Of a stretch of DNA of 64,000 bases, positions 44,719 through 53,030 are shown piece after piece. Every line of letters begins with the position of its first letter. Position 1 is the first letter of the stretch. The stretch is from NCBI GenBank assembly GCA_903909815.1, contig CAIVXG010000217.1, forward strand, positions 82,821-146,820, given 5' to 3'. Under the pieces are notes generated by a model. It ran no database searches and was not told where the DNA came from. It saw only the letters and a program-made list of their open reading frames with translations. Source of the DNA: an uncultured beta proteobacterium. Its GTDB lineage: Bacteria; Pseudomonadota; Gammaproteobacteria; Burkholderiales; Burkholderiaceae_C. The position numbers and the translations under genes were made by a program.

Positions 44719-45021
44719 ATGAATATGCCTTTCAGCGCTGCAGCCATCGCTCTCGCCTTGGGTGCTGCCATAGCGATGGTCACAACACCTGCAAACGCCC
44801 AGGAGAAACCGGTCGCAAAGGAAAAGTGTTTCGGTGTCGCCCTCAAAGGGCTGAACGACTGCAAAGCCGGCGCCGGCACCTCCTGCGCTGGAACGGCGAA
44901 GAGAGATTTTCAAGGAAATTCCTGGTCGTATGTACCCAAGGGAAGCTGCGAAAAGACCGCGTCTAGGACCTCGTCCACGGGTTTCGGTCAGGCTCACGAG
45001 TTCCAGGAAAAAGGCGTCTAA
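44719..45021 (+). CDS. bufferin-type metallophore precursor (BufA1/DUF2282 family), orphan
   Basis: A 100-residue protein starting at MNMPFSAAA (GGGAG nine bases upstream; the TTG start in the track is less likely). A signal peptide ending near TPANAQ is followed by a DUF2282 core with four Cys: [22 protein letters not shown] and [11 protein letters not shown]2282 proteins are precursors of bufferins, secreted peptides whose Cys are modified by a DUF692 enzyme (BufB) with a DUF2063 partner (BufC) and which sequester copper. None of bufB, bufC or a DoxX gene is adjacent; a GGDEF-EAL gene follows. Modification must come from elsewhere, or the peptide is unmodified. Confidence 0.82.
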   Translation: MNMPFSAAAIALALGAAIAMVTTPANAQEKPVAKEKCFGVALKGLNDCKAGAGTSCAGTAKRDFQGNSWSYVPKGSCEKTASRTSSTGFGQAHEFQEKGV

Positions 45022-45120
45022 ACAGTTTCTGTCGTAGCCTGATTTGTGTGCTGGCAGTCGGCCCTGAGGTCATGTATCGCTGCGCTATTATCATTGAGAT
45101 AACCAAGGAGTCCCGGACCC

Positions 45121-47214
45121 ATGTTTGGCTCAATGTCCATACGCACGCGTTTGGTCTTTTCATTTGCCGTCTTGCTGGGTTTGTTGCTAGCCGTTGCGGC
45201 GGTGTCACTGCAGCGCTTTGAAGTTCTGACCAGCACCACCCAGCGCATCGTTGACTATGAGGTGAAGCGGGTCTTCTTGGCGCAGCGCGCGAACCAGCAT
45301 GCCCAGGCCGCAGCCATCTGCCTGCTCAATCTTCTGCAGACTCCTGAACGGGAAAAACGCAAACCGCTGTATGCCAGCATGGACGCCGAACTCGCGGCCT
45401 CGGACATGGCTGTAGGCGATCTGGGAATGACCCTGGTCACGCCCGAGGTGCGGGCGGGTATCGAACGCGTCACGGGCCTGCGCAAGATCTACGGCGAGTC
45501 GTTCCAGGAAACCGTTGAGCTAATCGAGTTGGAAGGAACGGCGGCTGCGCGCCTGCACTTTGAAAGCAGAACGCAGACGGCGCTGAACACCTTGTTGCTT
45601 GAAACACTGGCGCTGGCGCGCCACCAGCAGCAGCAAATGCAGGTCGATCTGGAGCAAATCAAAACCAGCGCTGCCAATGCCAGACAAACGCTGATTGCGC
45701 TTGCAATGGTGGCCCTGGCGGCCGGGGCACTGCTTGCGTTTGCTATTGGACGCAGCATCGTCAAACCGGTACGAGAAGCCGTCTTCGGGGCGGAAACCAT
45801 TGCGGGTGGCGACTACAAGAAGCACGTTCCGACGGGCCAGAAGGACGAGATCGGTGCCTTGATGCTGGCGCTCAGCGTGATGCGCGACAGCATCGGCAGT
45901 AGGGAAGATAGAATCGCGCGCCTGGCCTATGTAGACACCCTCACCGGACTTCCCAATCGAACCCATTTCCTGGTGAAATTCGCAGCCCTGCCGGCGGGCA
46001 GCTCCGGCGCCCTGGTGATCCTGGATGTGGACCGTTTCGCCGCTATCAACAATGCCCTTGGGCATGCCATCGGAGACCGTCTTCTATGCGAAATTTCGAC
46101 GCGCCTGGCCCGGGTGGCGGGTCAGGGCAACATCGCACGACTGTGGGGCGACGAGTTCGCGCTGTTGCTGCCAGGTGCCGACGAAACCGCAGCGGCGGCA
46201 CAAGTGCGAGGGGTCCTCGCGGCCCTTCGTGTGCCCATGAGTGTCGATGGCCAACGCCTGGATATCAATGTCAGCATGGGGGTTGCACTGTTTGGGTCTG
46301 ATGAAGCCAACATCGCCGCGCTGCTACGGCGAGCCGACGGGGCGATGGTGAGGGCCAAGCGACGGCACGACGGATTTGCCTTTGGTTCCGAACTGGATGA
46401 CGAGCCGGAGCATGAGGAACTTTCCTTGATCGGCGAGATGCGCGAAGCCCTGGTGCGCAATGAATTTGTCGTCTTCTACCAGCCCAAGCTGAACCTTTCG
46501 AAAAACAGGATCAGCGGTGCCGAGGCGCTGATCCGATGGCGCCACCCGACCAAGGGGATGATTGCGCCCATGCGATTCATCCCTTTTGCCGAGCAAACCG
46601 GTTTCATCCGCGAGATTACGCCCTGGCTGCTGGAACATGTGATCGAGCAGGCGGCCCAGTGGCGCCGATCCGGCATGACGGTCGTGGCATCGGTGAATCT
46701 GTCGACGCTGGATCTATTGAATCGAGATCTGGTGCCGCAGATTCAAGGGCTGCTAGATCGCTTTGATTTGCCCGCAGAGCAACTGTGCCTGGAAATCACG
46801 GAGAGCGCCTTGATGGACGAACCGGAACTGGCGTTGAAGCACCTGAACGAACTGTCCGCGCATGGCCTGAAGCTTTCCATTGACGACTACGGCTCCGGCC
46901 AGGCGTCGCTGGGCTATGTCAAGAGCTTGCCGGTGAATGAGTTGAAGATTGATCGTGTTTTCGTCACGGACGTGGACAGCACCCCCAAGAATGCGGCCAT
47001 TGTGCGCTCGACCATTCTGTTGTGCCGCGAACTTGGACTCTCGGTAGTGGCAGAGGGCGCGGAAAATTCAAACGAGTTGGACTGGCTCAAGGACAACGGT
47101 TGCGATGTGGTTCAGGGCTATGTCATCGCGAAACCCATGGCACTGGACGACTTTGTTGCGTGGGTTGACAACTTCGACCAGAACAATTCAAGCCAAAAAG
47201 GCAAAGTGGGGTGA
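45121..47214 (+). CDS. membrane GGDEF-EAL protein with degenerate GGDEF (probable c-di-GMP phosphodiesterase)
   Basis: A 697-residue protein preceded by AACCAAGGAGTC. Order: TM1 about 13-30, a periplasmic four-helix-bundle-like sensor about 31-190, TM2 about 192-214, HAMP about 215-265, GGDEF about 275-425, EAL about 440-690. The active-site loop reads WGDEF (about 342) instead of GGDEF, and the upstream RxxD inhibitory site is missing. The EAL domain keeps EALIRW, EITES, IDDYGSG and AEGAEN, so it is probably active. The net activity is likely c-di-GMP hydrolysis. Confidence 0.9.
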   Translation: MFGSMSIRTRLVFSFAVLLGLLLAVAAVSLQRFEVLTSTTQRIVDYEVKRVFLAQRANQHAQAAAICLLNLLQTPEREKRKPLYASMDAELAASDMAVGDLGMTLVTPEVRAGIERVTGLRKIYGESFQETVELIELEGTAAARLHFESRTQTALNTLLLETLALARHQQQQMQVDLEQIKTSAANARQTLIALAMVALAAGALLAFAIGRSIVKPVREAVFGAETIAGGDYKKHVPTGQKDEIGALMLALSVMRDSIGSREDRIARLAYVDTLTGLPNRTHFLVKFAALPAGSSGALVILDVDRFAAINNALGHAIGDRLLCEISTRLARVAGQGNIARLWGDEFALLLPGADETAAAAQVRGVLAALRVPMSVDGQRLDINVSMGVALFGSDEANIAALLRRADGAMVRAKRRHDGFAFGSELDDEPEHEELSLIGEMREALVRNEFVVFYQPKLNLSKNRISGAEALIRWRHPTKGMIAPMRFIPFAEQTGFIREITPWLLEHVIEQAAQWRRSGMTVVASVNLSTLDLLNRDLVPQIQGLLDRFDLPAEQLCLEITESALMDEPELALKHLNELSAHGLKLSIDDYGSGQASLGYVKSLPVNELKIDRVFVTDVDSTPKNAAIVRSTILLCRELGLSVVAEGAENSNELDWLKDNGCDVVQGYVIAKPMALDDFVAWVDNFDQNNSSQKGKVG

Positions 47215-47449
47215 GGGTTTTGTCGACGCCGATGGCTGCTTCGTCCGGCACCGCCACGTAATCGATTTGCCGATTCAGCGCGGCGCCAATGCGCGCCATC
47301 GCTTTGCCATTAGACAGCGCCGCATCGCCGGGCTGCAGCAAGACTTTGGCCGCGACGGCGGCAATATCGCGAGCATCGATGAACGACACATTCCCTTCGT
47401 TCTGGGTAGAGATGCACTCCGGACAGTATGCGAAAGAGCTTTTAGGCAC
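47215..47449 (-). pseudogene. NmrA-like NAD(P)-binding oxidoreductase fragment
   Basis: The minus-strand frame reads NVSFIDARDIAAVAAKVL, then AALSNGKAMARIGAALNRQIDYVAVPDEAA, which matches the middle-to-C-terminal part of NmrA-type atypical short-chain dehydrogenases (I-D-x-R-D-I-A ... G-R-x-I-x-Y). The Rossmann N-terminus is absent and the frame runs out into the end of the GGDEF-EAL gene. It looks like a truncated relic beside a tRNA. Confidence 0.5.
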
Positions 47450-47485
47450 AGCTTTGATTGATTCGCCGCTTACAATGATCGACTT

Positions 47486-47560
47486 GCGACCGTGGTGAAA
47501 CGGATATCATTAAGGCCTCCGAAGCCTTCGTTTCAGGTTCGATTCCTGACGGTCGCACCA
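47486..47560 (+). tRNA. tRNA-Arg (anticodon CCG)
   Basis: A 75-base cloverleaf. The acceptor stem GCGACCG / CGGTCGC closes perfectly, the anticodon stem AAGGC / GCCTT holds the loop CTCCGAA (anticodon CCG), the T arm contains GGTTCGATTCC, and the 3' ACCA is encoded. It would read CGG codons. Confidence 0.93.
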
Positions 47561-48126
47561 ACTTGTATTTGAGTCCAAATTTGGTCCAAAAATCCCGGGG
47601 CAGATTTCCTTTGGTTTCCGAAGATTTCTGAGCTCTTCCTCGTGTTATGAATGAGTTAGATCTGGCACAGAAGGGACGTGGCCGTCAAAAGCTTTCGTCA
47701 TTGCGAGCGCAGCGCGGCAAACCATGCTCGCATAACGGTGGTGCTCGAGGATTGCCGCGTCGCTGGAGCTCTTCGCAATGACGGAAGTGTCTTTCAGGTA
47801 TTCTGGAACTCAATAATCCGAATCGTTCAAATCCCGCCCAGTTCCTTACGCAGCAAATTCAGCCAGTTGTCGACCAAGATGCGGTCCAAGGGCGCCATGT
47901 TCTCCAGACGCTTCTTCCATACCTCGCTCGACTGCAGTGGTATCTGCATCGTGCCTGCGGTCGCGAGAGGGTCTAAGTGAAAACACGCAGCGGTTCGCCT
48001 GCATTCCTCCATAGAATTGGTAACGGTTCCACTTATTGTATGCCTCGGTCCAAGGCGAGCGCTGGTTCCGGGAGCATGGCCGACGTTTCGTTCACAACAA
48101 GCTCCCCTTTTTTTAAATTTTCCTGG
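47561..48126. other. gene-poor stretch between tRNA-Arg and the M16 protease gene
   Basis: This holds one REP-like palindrome (47696-47783) and no convincing gene. Just after the tRNA lies an AT-rich segment with short repeats (GTCCAAATTTGGTCCAAA), of the kind seen at old tRNA integration sites, but no integrase or second att copy is visible. A 61-codon minus-strand ORF (47827-48012) has no ribosome-binding site and is unrecognised. Confidence 0.5.
47696..47783. repeat. REP-like palindromic repeat, copy 1
   Basis: Outer arms CGTCATTGCGAG and TTCGCAATGACG pair, with inner GCGGCAAACC and GGATTGCCGC arms. The same arms recur at 59622, 60799 and 61911. Confidence 0.85.
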
Positions 48127-50949
48127 ATGAATATGTCGAATAATCGCGCAGTCAAACTGGCATGTGGTTTGTTATTCTCGACGGCTTGCGCGCTCGCGCA
48201 AGCGGCGCTCAACCTTGGGGACCCGGTGCCCGTTGGGCCACAGGTGCAGGTGGGCCACCTGGACAATGGTCTGACCTATTACGTTCAGAAGAACACCCGC
48301 CCCGAAAAGCGCCTGGAGCTGCGGCTGGTGGTGAAAGCGGGCTCGGTACTGGAGGATGATGACCAGCGCGGCCTGGCCCACTTCGTCGAGCACATGGCCT
48401 TCAATGGCTCGACCCACTTCAAGAAGCACGAGCTGATTTCTTACCTGCAATCCATCGGGCTGAAGTTTGGCGCCGATCTGAATGCCTACACCAGCTTCAA
48501 CGAAACCGTCTACATCCTACCCCTGCCCACCGACCAGCGCGAGGCTGTTGAGAAAGGCTTTCTGGTGCTGGCCGATTGGGCTGGTGGCCTGAGCTTTCAG
48601 GACCCCGATATCGACTCGGAGCGCTCCATCGTGCTGGAGGAGTTGCGTCTGGGCAAAGGCGCGCAGGACCGTATGAACAAGGTCTTGTTCCCAAAAATCT
48701 TTAGCGGCTCCAGGTACGCGGATCGGCTGCCCATCGGCAGCGAGGACATCCTCAAGAATTTCAAGTACGACGCCGCAAAGCGCTTCTACCGCGACTGGTA
48801 CCGTCCCGACCTGATGGCGGTGGTGGTGGTCGGTGATATCGAGCCGGCGGATGCAAAGGCGCTGATTCAAGCCAATTTCTCCCAGCTTAAAAACCCACCG
48901 TCCGAGCGACCCCGCACCTACCCGGAATTGCCGGTCCGCACGGTTTCCGAAGCCGTGGTAGTGACTGACAAGGAAGCCACCAACAATGTGATCCAGATGC
49001 TGTCCCCTGTAATGGTGGACAAACCCGAGCTCACACTGGCCGACGTCCGGACAAAGACGGTGGAGCGGCTGTTTGGCATGACGCTGGGCCAGCGCATGCA
49101 GGAGTTGACCCAGCAAGCCAACCCACCCTTTGTGGGTGGTGGCAGCGCATTGTCGGCGGCGGCGCCGGGCTACCGGTGGTTCGAGGCCTCCGCCTTGCTG
49201 GGGCGTCAGGGTTCCGATACTGCCATCGCTGCGCTGGTTCAGGAAAACGAACGCGCACGCCAGTTCGGTTTCGGGCCGCAAGAGATGGAGCGCAGCAAGA
49301 AGAACCTGCTGCGCATGTACGAACAGGCCGTTGCAGAACTGGGAAAGACCAACTCGGACACCTACGCTGCGGAGTACATCCGCAACTTCCTGGTCAAGGA
49401 GTCCATTCCCGGCATCGCCAATGAACTGGCGTATGCGCAGGAGATGCTGCCCGGAATCACTCTGGCCGAAGTCAATGCCTTTGCCCGCAGCGTGATCCCG
49501 GACAAGACCGCCAAACTGGTGGTCTATGCCGGCACCGACATTGCCGAATCCCATACGCCCAAGGAAGCACAGTTGTTGAGCTCAGTACAGCAGGCTGAGC
49601 AAACGGTGGTGCTGGCCAAGGTCGAAAAGGCGCTTGCAAAGAGCCTGATGAGTGAGTTGCCCAAGCCGGGTCGGATCGTGTCGGAGCGCCGCAATGAAGC
49701 CATGGACTTCACCGAACTGGAACTCTCCAACGGTGTAAAGGTGATCCTGAAGGCCACCGACTTCAAGAATGACGAGATCCTGATTGGCGCTGGTCGATTC
49801 GGCGGACAGTCGCTGTATCCGATCGCGGACAAGTACAACGCCGCTTACGTCACCTCGGTGGTCAACGCCATGGGCATGGCCAGCTTTTCGCCGTTGGAGC
49901 TGCAAAGGATGCTGGCGGGCAAGGTGCTGAACATGTCAGCCAACCTGGACGCCGAGAAGGAGTGGGTGGGTGGGTTCAGCAGCAACGCCGATCTGGAGTC
50001 GATGCTGCAACTGATCCACCTGAAGTTTGGCGGCACGCGCCGGGATGCAGATCTGTTTCAGTCGTTTGTCAGCCGCTCGCGCGATGCCAGCAAGAACGCG
50101 CTGGTGAGTCCCGAGTCCATCTTCAAAGATGCGATGCTGACCACGCTCTACAACGGCAATCCACGTGTTTTTCTGACGCCGCAACCGGAGAACTTCGAGG
50201 GCCTGCAACTCGACCGCATCCAGGCCATCTATGAGCAGCGCTTTGCCAGCGCCAAGGGTTTTACCTTTATTTTGGTGGGCAGCTTCAAGCCCGGGGTGGT
50301 CAAGCCCCTGCTCGCCACCTATCTGGCCAGCCTGCCCGTGGGCGACCTGCCGACCCAGTATGTGGACCTGGGCGTGCGTCCGGTGACGGGCGTGGTGAAA
50401 AAGGAAGTGCACGCCGGCACCGAAGCCAAGGCCACGGTATCCATCACCTTCGCCGGCCCAGCCACCGACACGCCCGAAGAGCGCATGCGTGCGAGCGCGA
50501 TGGTGGACGTGCTCAACATCAAAATCGTCGACGTGCTGCGCGAAAAGCTGACGCTGATCTACGGTGGCGGCATGGGCGGTGGCATCAGCGACGTGCCGTA
50601 CCAGAAATACCAGTTCGGCATGTGGCTGCCCTGCGGGCCGCAAAATGTGGACAAGGTCATAGCGGCAGCCATGGGCGAAATTCAAAAGCTGCAAGACGCC
50701 GGTCCCGATGCTGGCGACCTGGACAAGGTCAAGCAGAACTGGCTGATTGCGCAGCGCAAGTCGTTGCGCGAAAACGGCTACTGGCTGGACAAGTTGCACG
50801 GCTCGGTGCTGTACGGCAGGGACCTGGCCAAAGTGCTGAGTTATGAGAAGGATGTGGCTGCCTTGACGGTGGGCGATGTGCAAGCGGCAGCCAAGCGCTA
50901 CTTGCGCCCGGACAACTACGTGCAGGTGGTGCTGCTGCCGAAGCAGTAA
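48127..50949 (+). CDS. pqqL: M16 family zinc metallopeptidase (PqqL-like)
   Basis: A 940-residue protein from the ATG at 48127 (MNMSNNRAVKLACG) with a signal peptide ending near ALAQA, so it is periplasmic. The inverted zinc motif HxxEH is intact (HFVEHMAFNG, about residues 79-88), with the downstream Glu in the conserved ERSIVLEE region. Four M16 half-domains fill the length, as in E. coli PqqL (931 residues). E. coli PqqL degrades a siderophore-protein complex and imported peptides. No pqq biosynthesis genes lie nearby, so a PQQ role is not indicated. Confidence 0.9.
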   Translation: MNMSNNRAVKLACGLLFSTACALAQAALNLGDPVPVGPQVQVGHLDNGLTYYVQKNTRPEKRLELRLVVKAGSVLEDDDQRGLAHFVEHMAFNGSTHFKKHELISYLQSIGLKFGADLNAYTSFNETVYILPLPTDQREAVEKGFLVLADWAGGLSFQDPDIDSERSIVLEELRLGKGAQDRMNKVLFPKIFSGSRYADRLPIGSEDILKNFKYDAAKRFYRDWYRPDLMAVVVVGDIEPADAKALIQANFSQLKNPPSERPRTYPELPVRTVSEAVVVTDKEATNNVIQMLSPVMVDKPELTLADVRTKTVERLFGMTLGQRMQELTQQANPPFVGGGSALSAAAPGYRWFEASALLGRQGSDTAIAALVQENERARQFGFGPQEMERSKKNLLRMYEQAVAELGKTNSDTYAAEYIRNFLVKESIPGIANELAYAQEMLPGITLAEVNAFARSVIPDKTAKLVVYAGTDIAESHTPKEAQLLSSVQQAEQTVVLAKVEKALAKSLMSELPKPGRIVSERRNEAMDFTELELSNGVKVILKATDFKNDEILIGAGRFGGQSLYPIADKYNAAYVTSVVNAMGMASFSPLELQRMLAGKVLNMSANLDAEKEWVGGFSSNADLESMLQLIHLKFGGTRRDADLFQSFVSRSRDASKNALVSPESIFKDAMLTTLYNGNPRVFLTPQPENFEGLQLDRIQAIYEQRFASAKGFTFILVGSFKPGVVKPLLATYLASLPVGDLPTQYVDLGVRPVTGVVKKEVHAGTEAKATVSITFAGPATDTPEERMRASAMVDVLNIKIVDVLREKLTLIYGGGMGGGISDVPYQKYQFGMWLPCGPQNVDKVIAAAMGEIQKLQDAGPDAGDLDKVKQNWLIAQRKSLRENGYWLDKLHGSVLYGRDLAKVLSYEKDVAALTVGDVQAAAKRYLRPDNYVQVVLLPKQ

Positions 50950-50977
50950 CTGATCAAGCCACGGTACTTGCCCTCTC

Positions 50978-51004
50978 GATGTGGGGGCTTTTGGCCCCCA
51001 TCGG
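50978..51004 (+). terminator. terminator-like hairpin after the M16 gene
   Basis: CGATGTGGGGGC, a TTTT loop and GGCCCCCATCG make a strong GC-rich stem with one bulged T. There is no good T tract after it, so Rho-independent termination is possible but not certain. Confidence 0.55.
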
Positions 51005-51418
51005 GCGTACATTGAACATTTCAATGTGGAAAACTTTTTATTCATGGGGGGTTTCAGCTTAAGTTACCATCCCTCCCAAGCGCACTGACTGACATCTCAA
51101 AGGGCTTCACGGACCGCTCTTCGGTACCGGCGGCGGCGCCGCTTTGAGGTGCAATGCTGCGGCGGTATGGGGCCAAGTGGCGGTCACTTCGGTGGGCGCG
51201 ATGTACGGCGCTGGTTTTCACTTTTGCCCGCTGCTGGCGGCGCGTGAGTCCGCGGACTCGCGGCGAAAAATAATCCCGGCTGCTGCGACTTCTGGCCCGG
51301 CCCTTGCGTGGTCTCCTGATGTGCTGGAGTCGGATCCGTCCCGAGGTACGCCCGGGCGCGGACATTTCTCGGATTTGAACGCAGTAAGTCCTTTTGACTT
51401 TGACCAACAAGGCGGTTT
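51005..51418. other. non-coding gap before the HDOD gene
   Basis: About 410 bases without a recognisable gene. There is GC-rich local dyad sequence (CGGCGGCGGCGCCGC around 51130) and an AT-rich part near 51020-51050 that could hold a promoter. I could not match any known riboswitch. It may be a long leader for the HDOD gene. Confidence 0.4.
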
Positions 51419-52288
51419 ATGAAAAATGAAGTGGCGGCTGAGTCAGACCCTCAACAGCTTTCGGTTGAGGCCATTTTGAAGAGCATCGTGATTCCGTCAT
51501 GCCCGGCGGTGCTGAACGAGTTGCGTTCGGAGATAGCGCGCGAAGATCCCAGTCAGGACAAGGTCGCACGCCTGGTCGGCACCGACGTGGCCTTGAGCGT
51601 CGCCGTGCTGCGCCTGGTCAATTCGCCGTTCTACGCGCTTCGAAGCAAGGTCGACAGCATCAACAAAGCCGTTTCCATGATTGGGTCGCAGCGCATGGCG
51701 ATGCTGGTCACCAATATCCTGATGCGCCAGACAATGCAGTTCAAGGGACTGAATCTGGTTCGGTTCTGGGATGTATCCACCAAAAGATCGATTGCCATGT
51801 CACTGTTGGCGCGATACCTCAAAGGTGTGGATGTCGACACTGCACAGGCCTTTGGACTGTTCTGTGACATTGGCATTCCTTTGCTCATGCAGCGGTTTCC
51901 GAGCTATTTGGAGAGCTTGAGCCTCGCCAATGCTGCCACGGTGCTGCCATTCACGTCGATAGAATCGGAACGTCACGGTGTTGACCACGCACAGATGGGG
52001 TCGATGATGGCCCGCACCTGGGGGCTGAACGACACGATTTGTGTCGCCATTCGGCGCCACCATGACTACGCCGTTTTCCCGGACGCCAGCGTGGCGGAGC
52101 CGGTCAAGCGACTGATTGCCATGTGCCTCGTTGCGGAGCTGGGGATTCAGCGCTTCGCCCGACTCAACGAGAGCAACGAATGGAACAAGGGCGGCGACTT
52201 TGCCGCAAGTACCTTGATGCTGAGCGACTACGACCTGGATGACTGGATCGAAATGATGGCGGAAGCGTTCGGCCAGGAAACGGCTTAG
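51419..52288 (+). CDS. HDOD domain protein
   Basis: A 289-residue single-domain HDOD protein (about 20-220): LPS-like start IVIPSCPAVLNELRSEIAREDPSQ, then LVGTDVALSVAVLRLVNSPFYALRSKVDSINKAVSMIG and the characteristic GLFCDIGIPLL and HAQMGSMMARTWGLNDTI. HDOD proteins lack HD phosphodiesterase chemistry and act in signalling, often near c-di-GMP enzymes. It is preceded by AAGGCGG and followed 67 bases later by the split exporter gene. Confidence 0.88.
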   Translation: MKNEVAAESDPQQLSVEAILKSIVIPSCPAVLNELRSEIAREDPSQDKVARLVGTDVALSVAVLRLVNSPFYALRSKVDSINKAVSMIGSQRMAMLVTNILMRQTMQFKGLNLVRFWDVSTKRSIAMSLLARYLKGVDVDTAQAFGLFCDIGIPLLMQRFPSYLESLSLANAATVLPFTSIESERHGVDHAQMGSMMARTWGLNDTICVAIRRHHDYAVFPDASVAEPVKRLIAMCLVAELGIQRFARLNESNEWNKGGDFAASTLMLSDYDLDDWIEMMAEAFGQETA

Positions 52289-52355
52289 CTCGTCCGCGGG
52301 CTTGGGCCCTGAGGCTTGTGTCAACCTGCATTGAAATCTGACCCGGACCATTCGC

Positions 52356-52934
52356 ATGACTTTGTCGCGTCTCATTGCCCAGTTTGTGCGCGACCACTGG
52401 CGCGCCTACGCGGTGTCTGCGCTGATGCTAGCCAGCGTGGCGGCGCTCACCGCTTCCATACCGCGCCAGGTGGGCGCCCTGGTGGACGAACTCGCTACCG
52501 GCCGCCTTGCGGATGGCGCGTTGTTGCAACGCTTGGGCCTGCTGCTACTGTGCGGCGCGCTCATCTATTTCCTGCGCGTGGGATGGCGCCTGCAGCTGTT
52601 TGCGGCGAGCTATCAGCTGGGCGTGCAACTTCGCACCCAGCTCTACCAGCGTCTGTGCCAGCAAGGGCCCAGCTTCTTCCAAACGCAGCGCACCGGCGAC
52701 CTGATGGCGCTGGCAACGAATGATGTGGACGCGGTCGAGATGGCCGCCGGCGAGGCCATGCTGGCGGGCTTTGACGGGACGCTCACGCTGGTGATGGTGA
52801 TCGCGATGATGACGCTGGGCGTGGACTGGCGTCTGGCTCTGGCCGCATTGCTGCCGTTCCCCTTCATGGCGCTGGCGTTCTGGCATATCTCCGAACAGAT
52901 CCATCGCGCGTCCAAGGATTCGCTGCAAGCTTTT
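52356..52934 (+). pseudogene. MdlA-type ABC exporter, 5' fragment (interrupted by IS)
   Basis: The first 193 codons of an ABC exporter membrane domain (LASVAALTASIPRQVG, FFQTQRTGDLMALATNDVDAVEMAAGE). The frame stops matching at LQAF, where the IS begins, and resumes in the same frame at SRLNDHVQ (54408). Joining the two parts restores a 580-residue protein like E. coli MdlA (590 residues). The fragment lacks the ATPase domain. Confidence 0.88.
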
Positions 52935-52941
52935 AGACATC

Positions 52942-52954
52942 ATGTATTGACCTG
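52942..52954 (+). repeat. IS left sub-terminal inverted repeat
   Basis: ATGTATTGACCTG, the exact reverse complement of the copy at 54392-54404. Confidence 0.85.
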
Positions 52955-53030
52955 CCCTACCTCAAGCGACGCGGATTACGCTTGGGGTTTTTCAACCCAA
53001 GGCGCAGAGCCGAAATTGAGGAGGCAGGTC

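Noticed and set aside
47827-48012. 61-codon minus-strand ORF upstream of the M16 gene
   Set aside because: No ribosome-binding site, no recognised family and a position in a repeat-containing gap; not strong enough to call a gene.
48127-50949. PQQ biosynthesis role for the PqqL-like protease
   Set aside because: No pqqA-E genes are nearby, and this family is a general periplasmic M16 protease.
51005-51418. Possible riboswitch in the leader of the HDOD gene
   Set aside because: I could not match the c-di-GMP or any other riboswitch core; the dyads are explained by GC-rich sequence.
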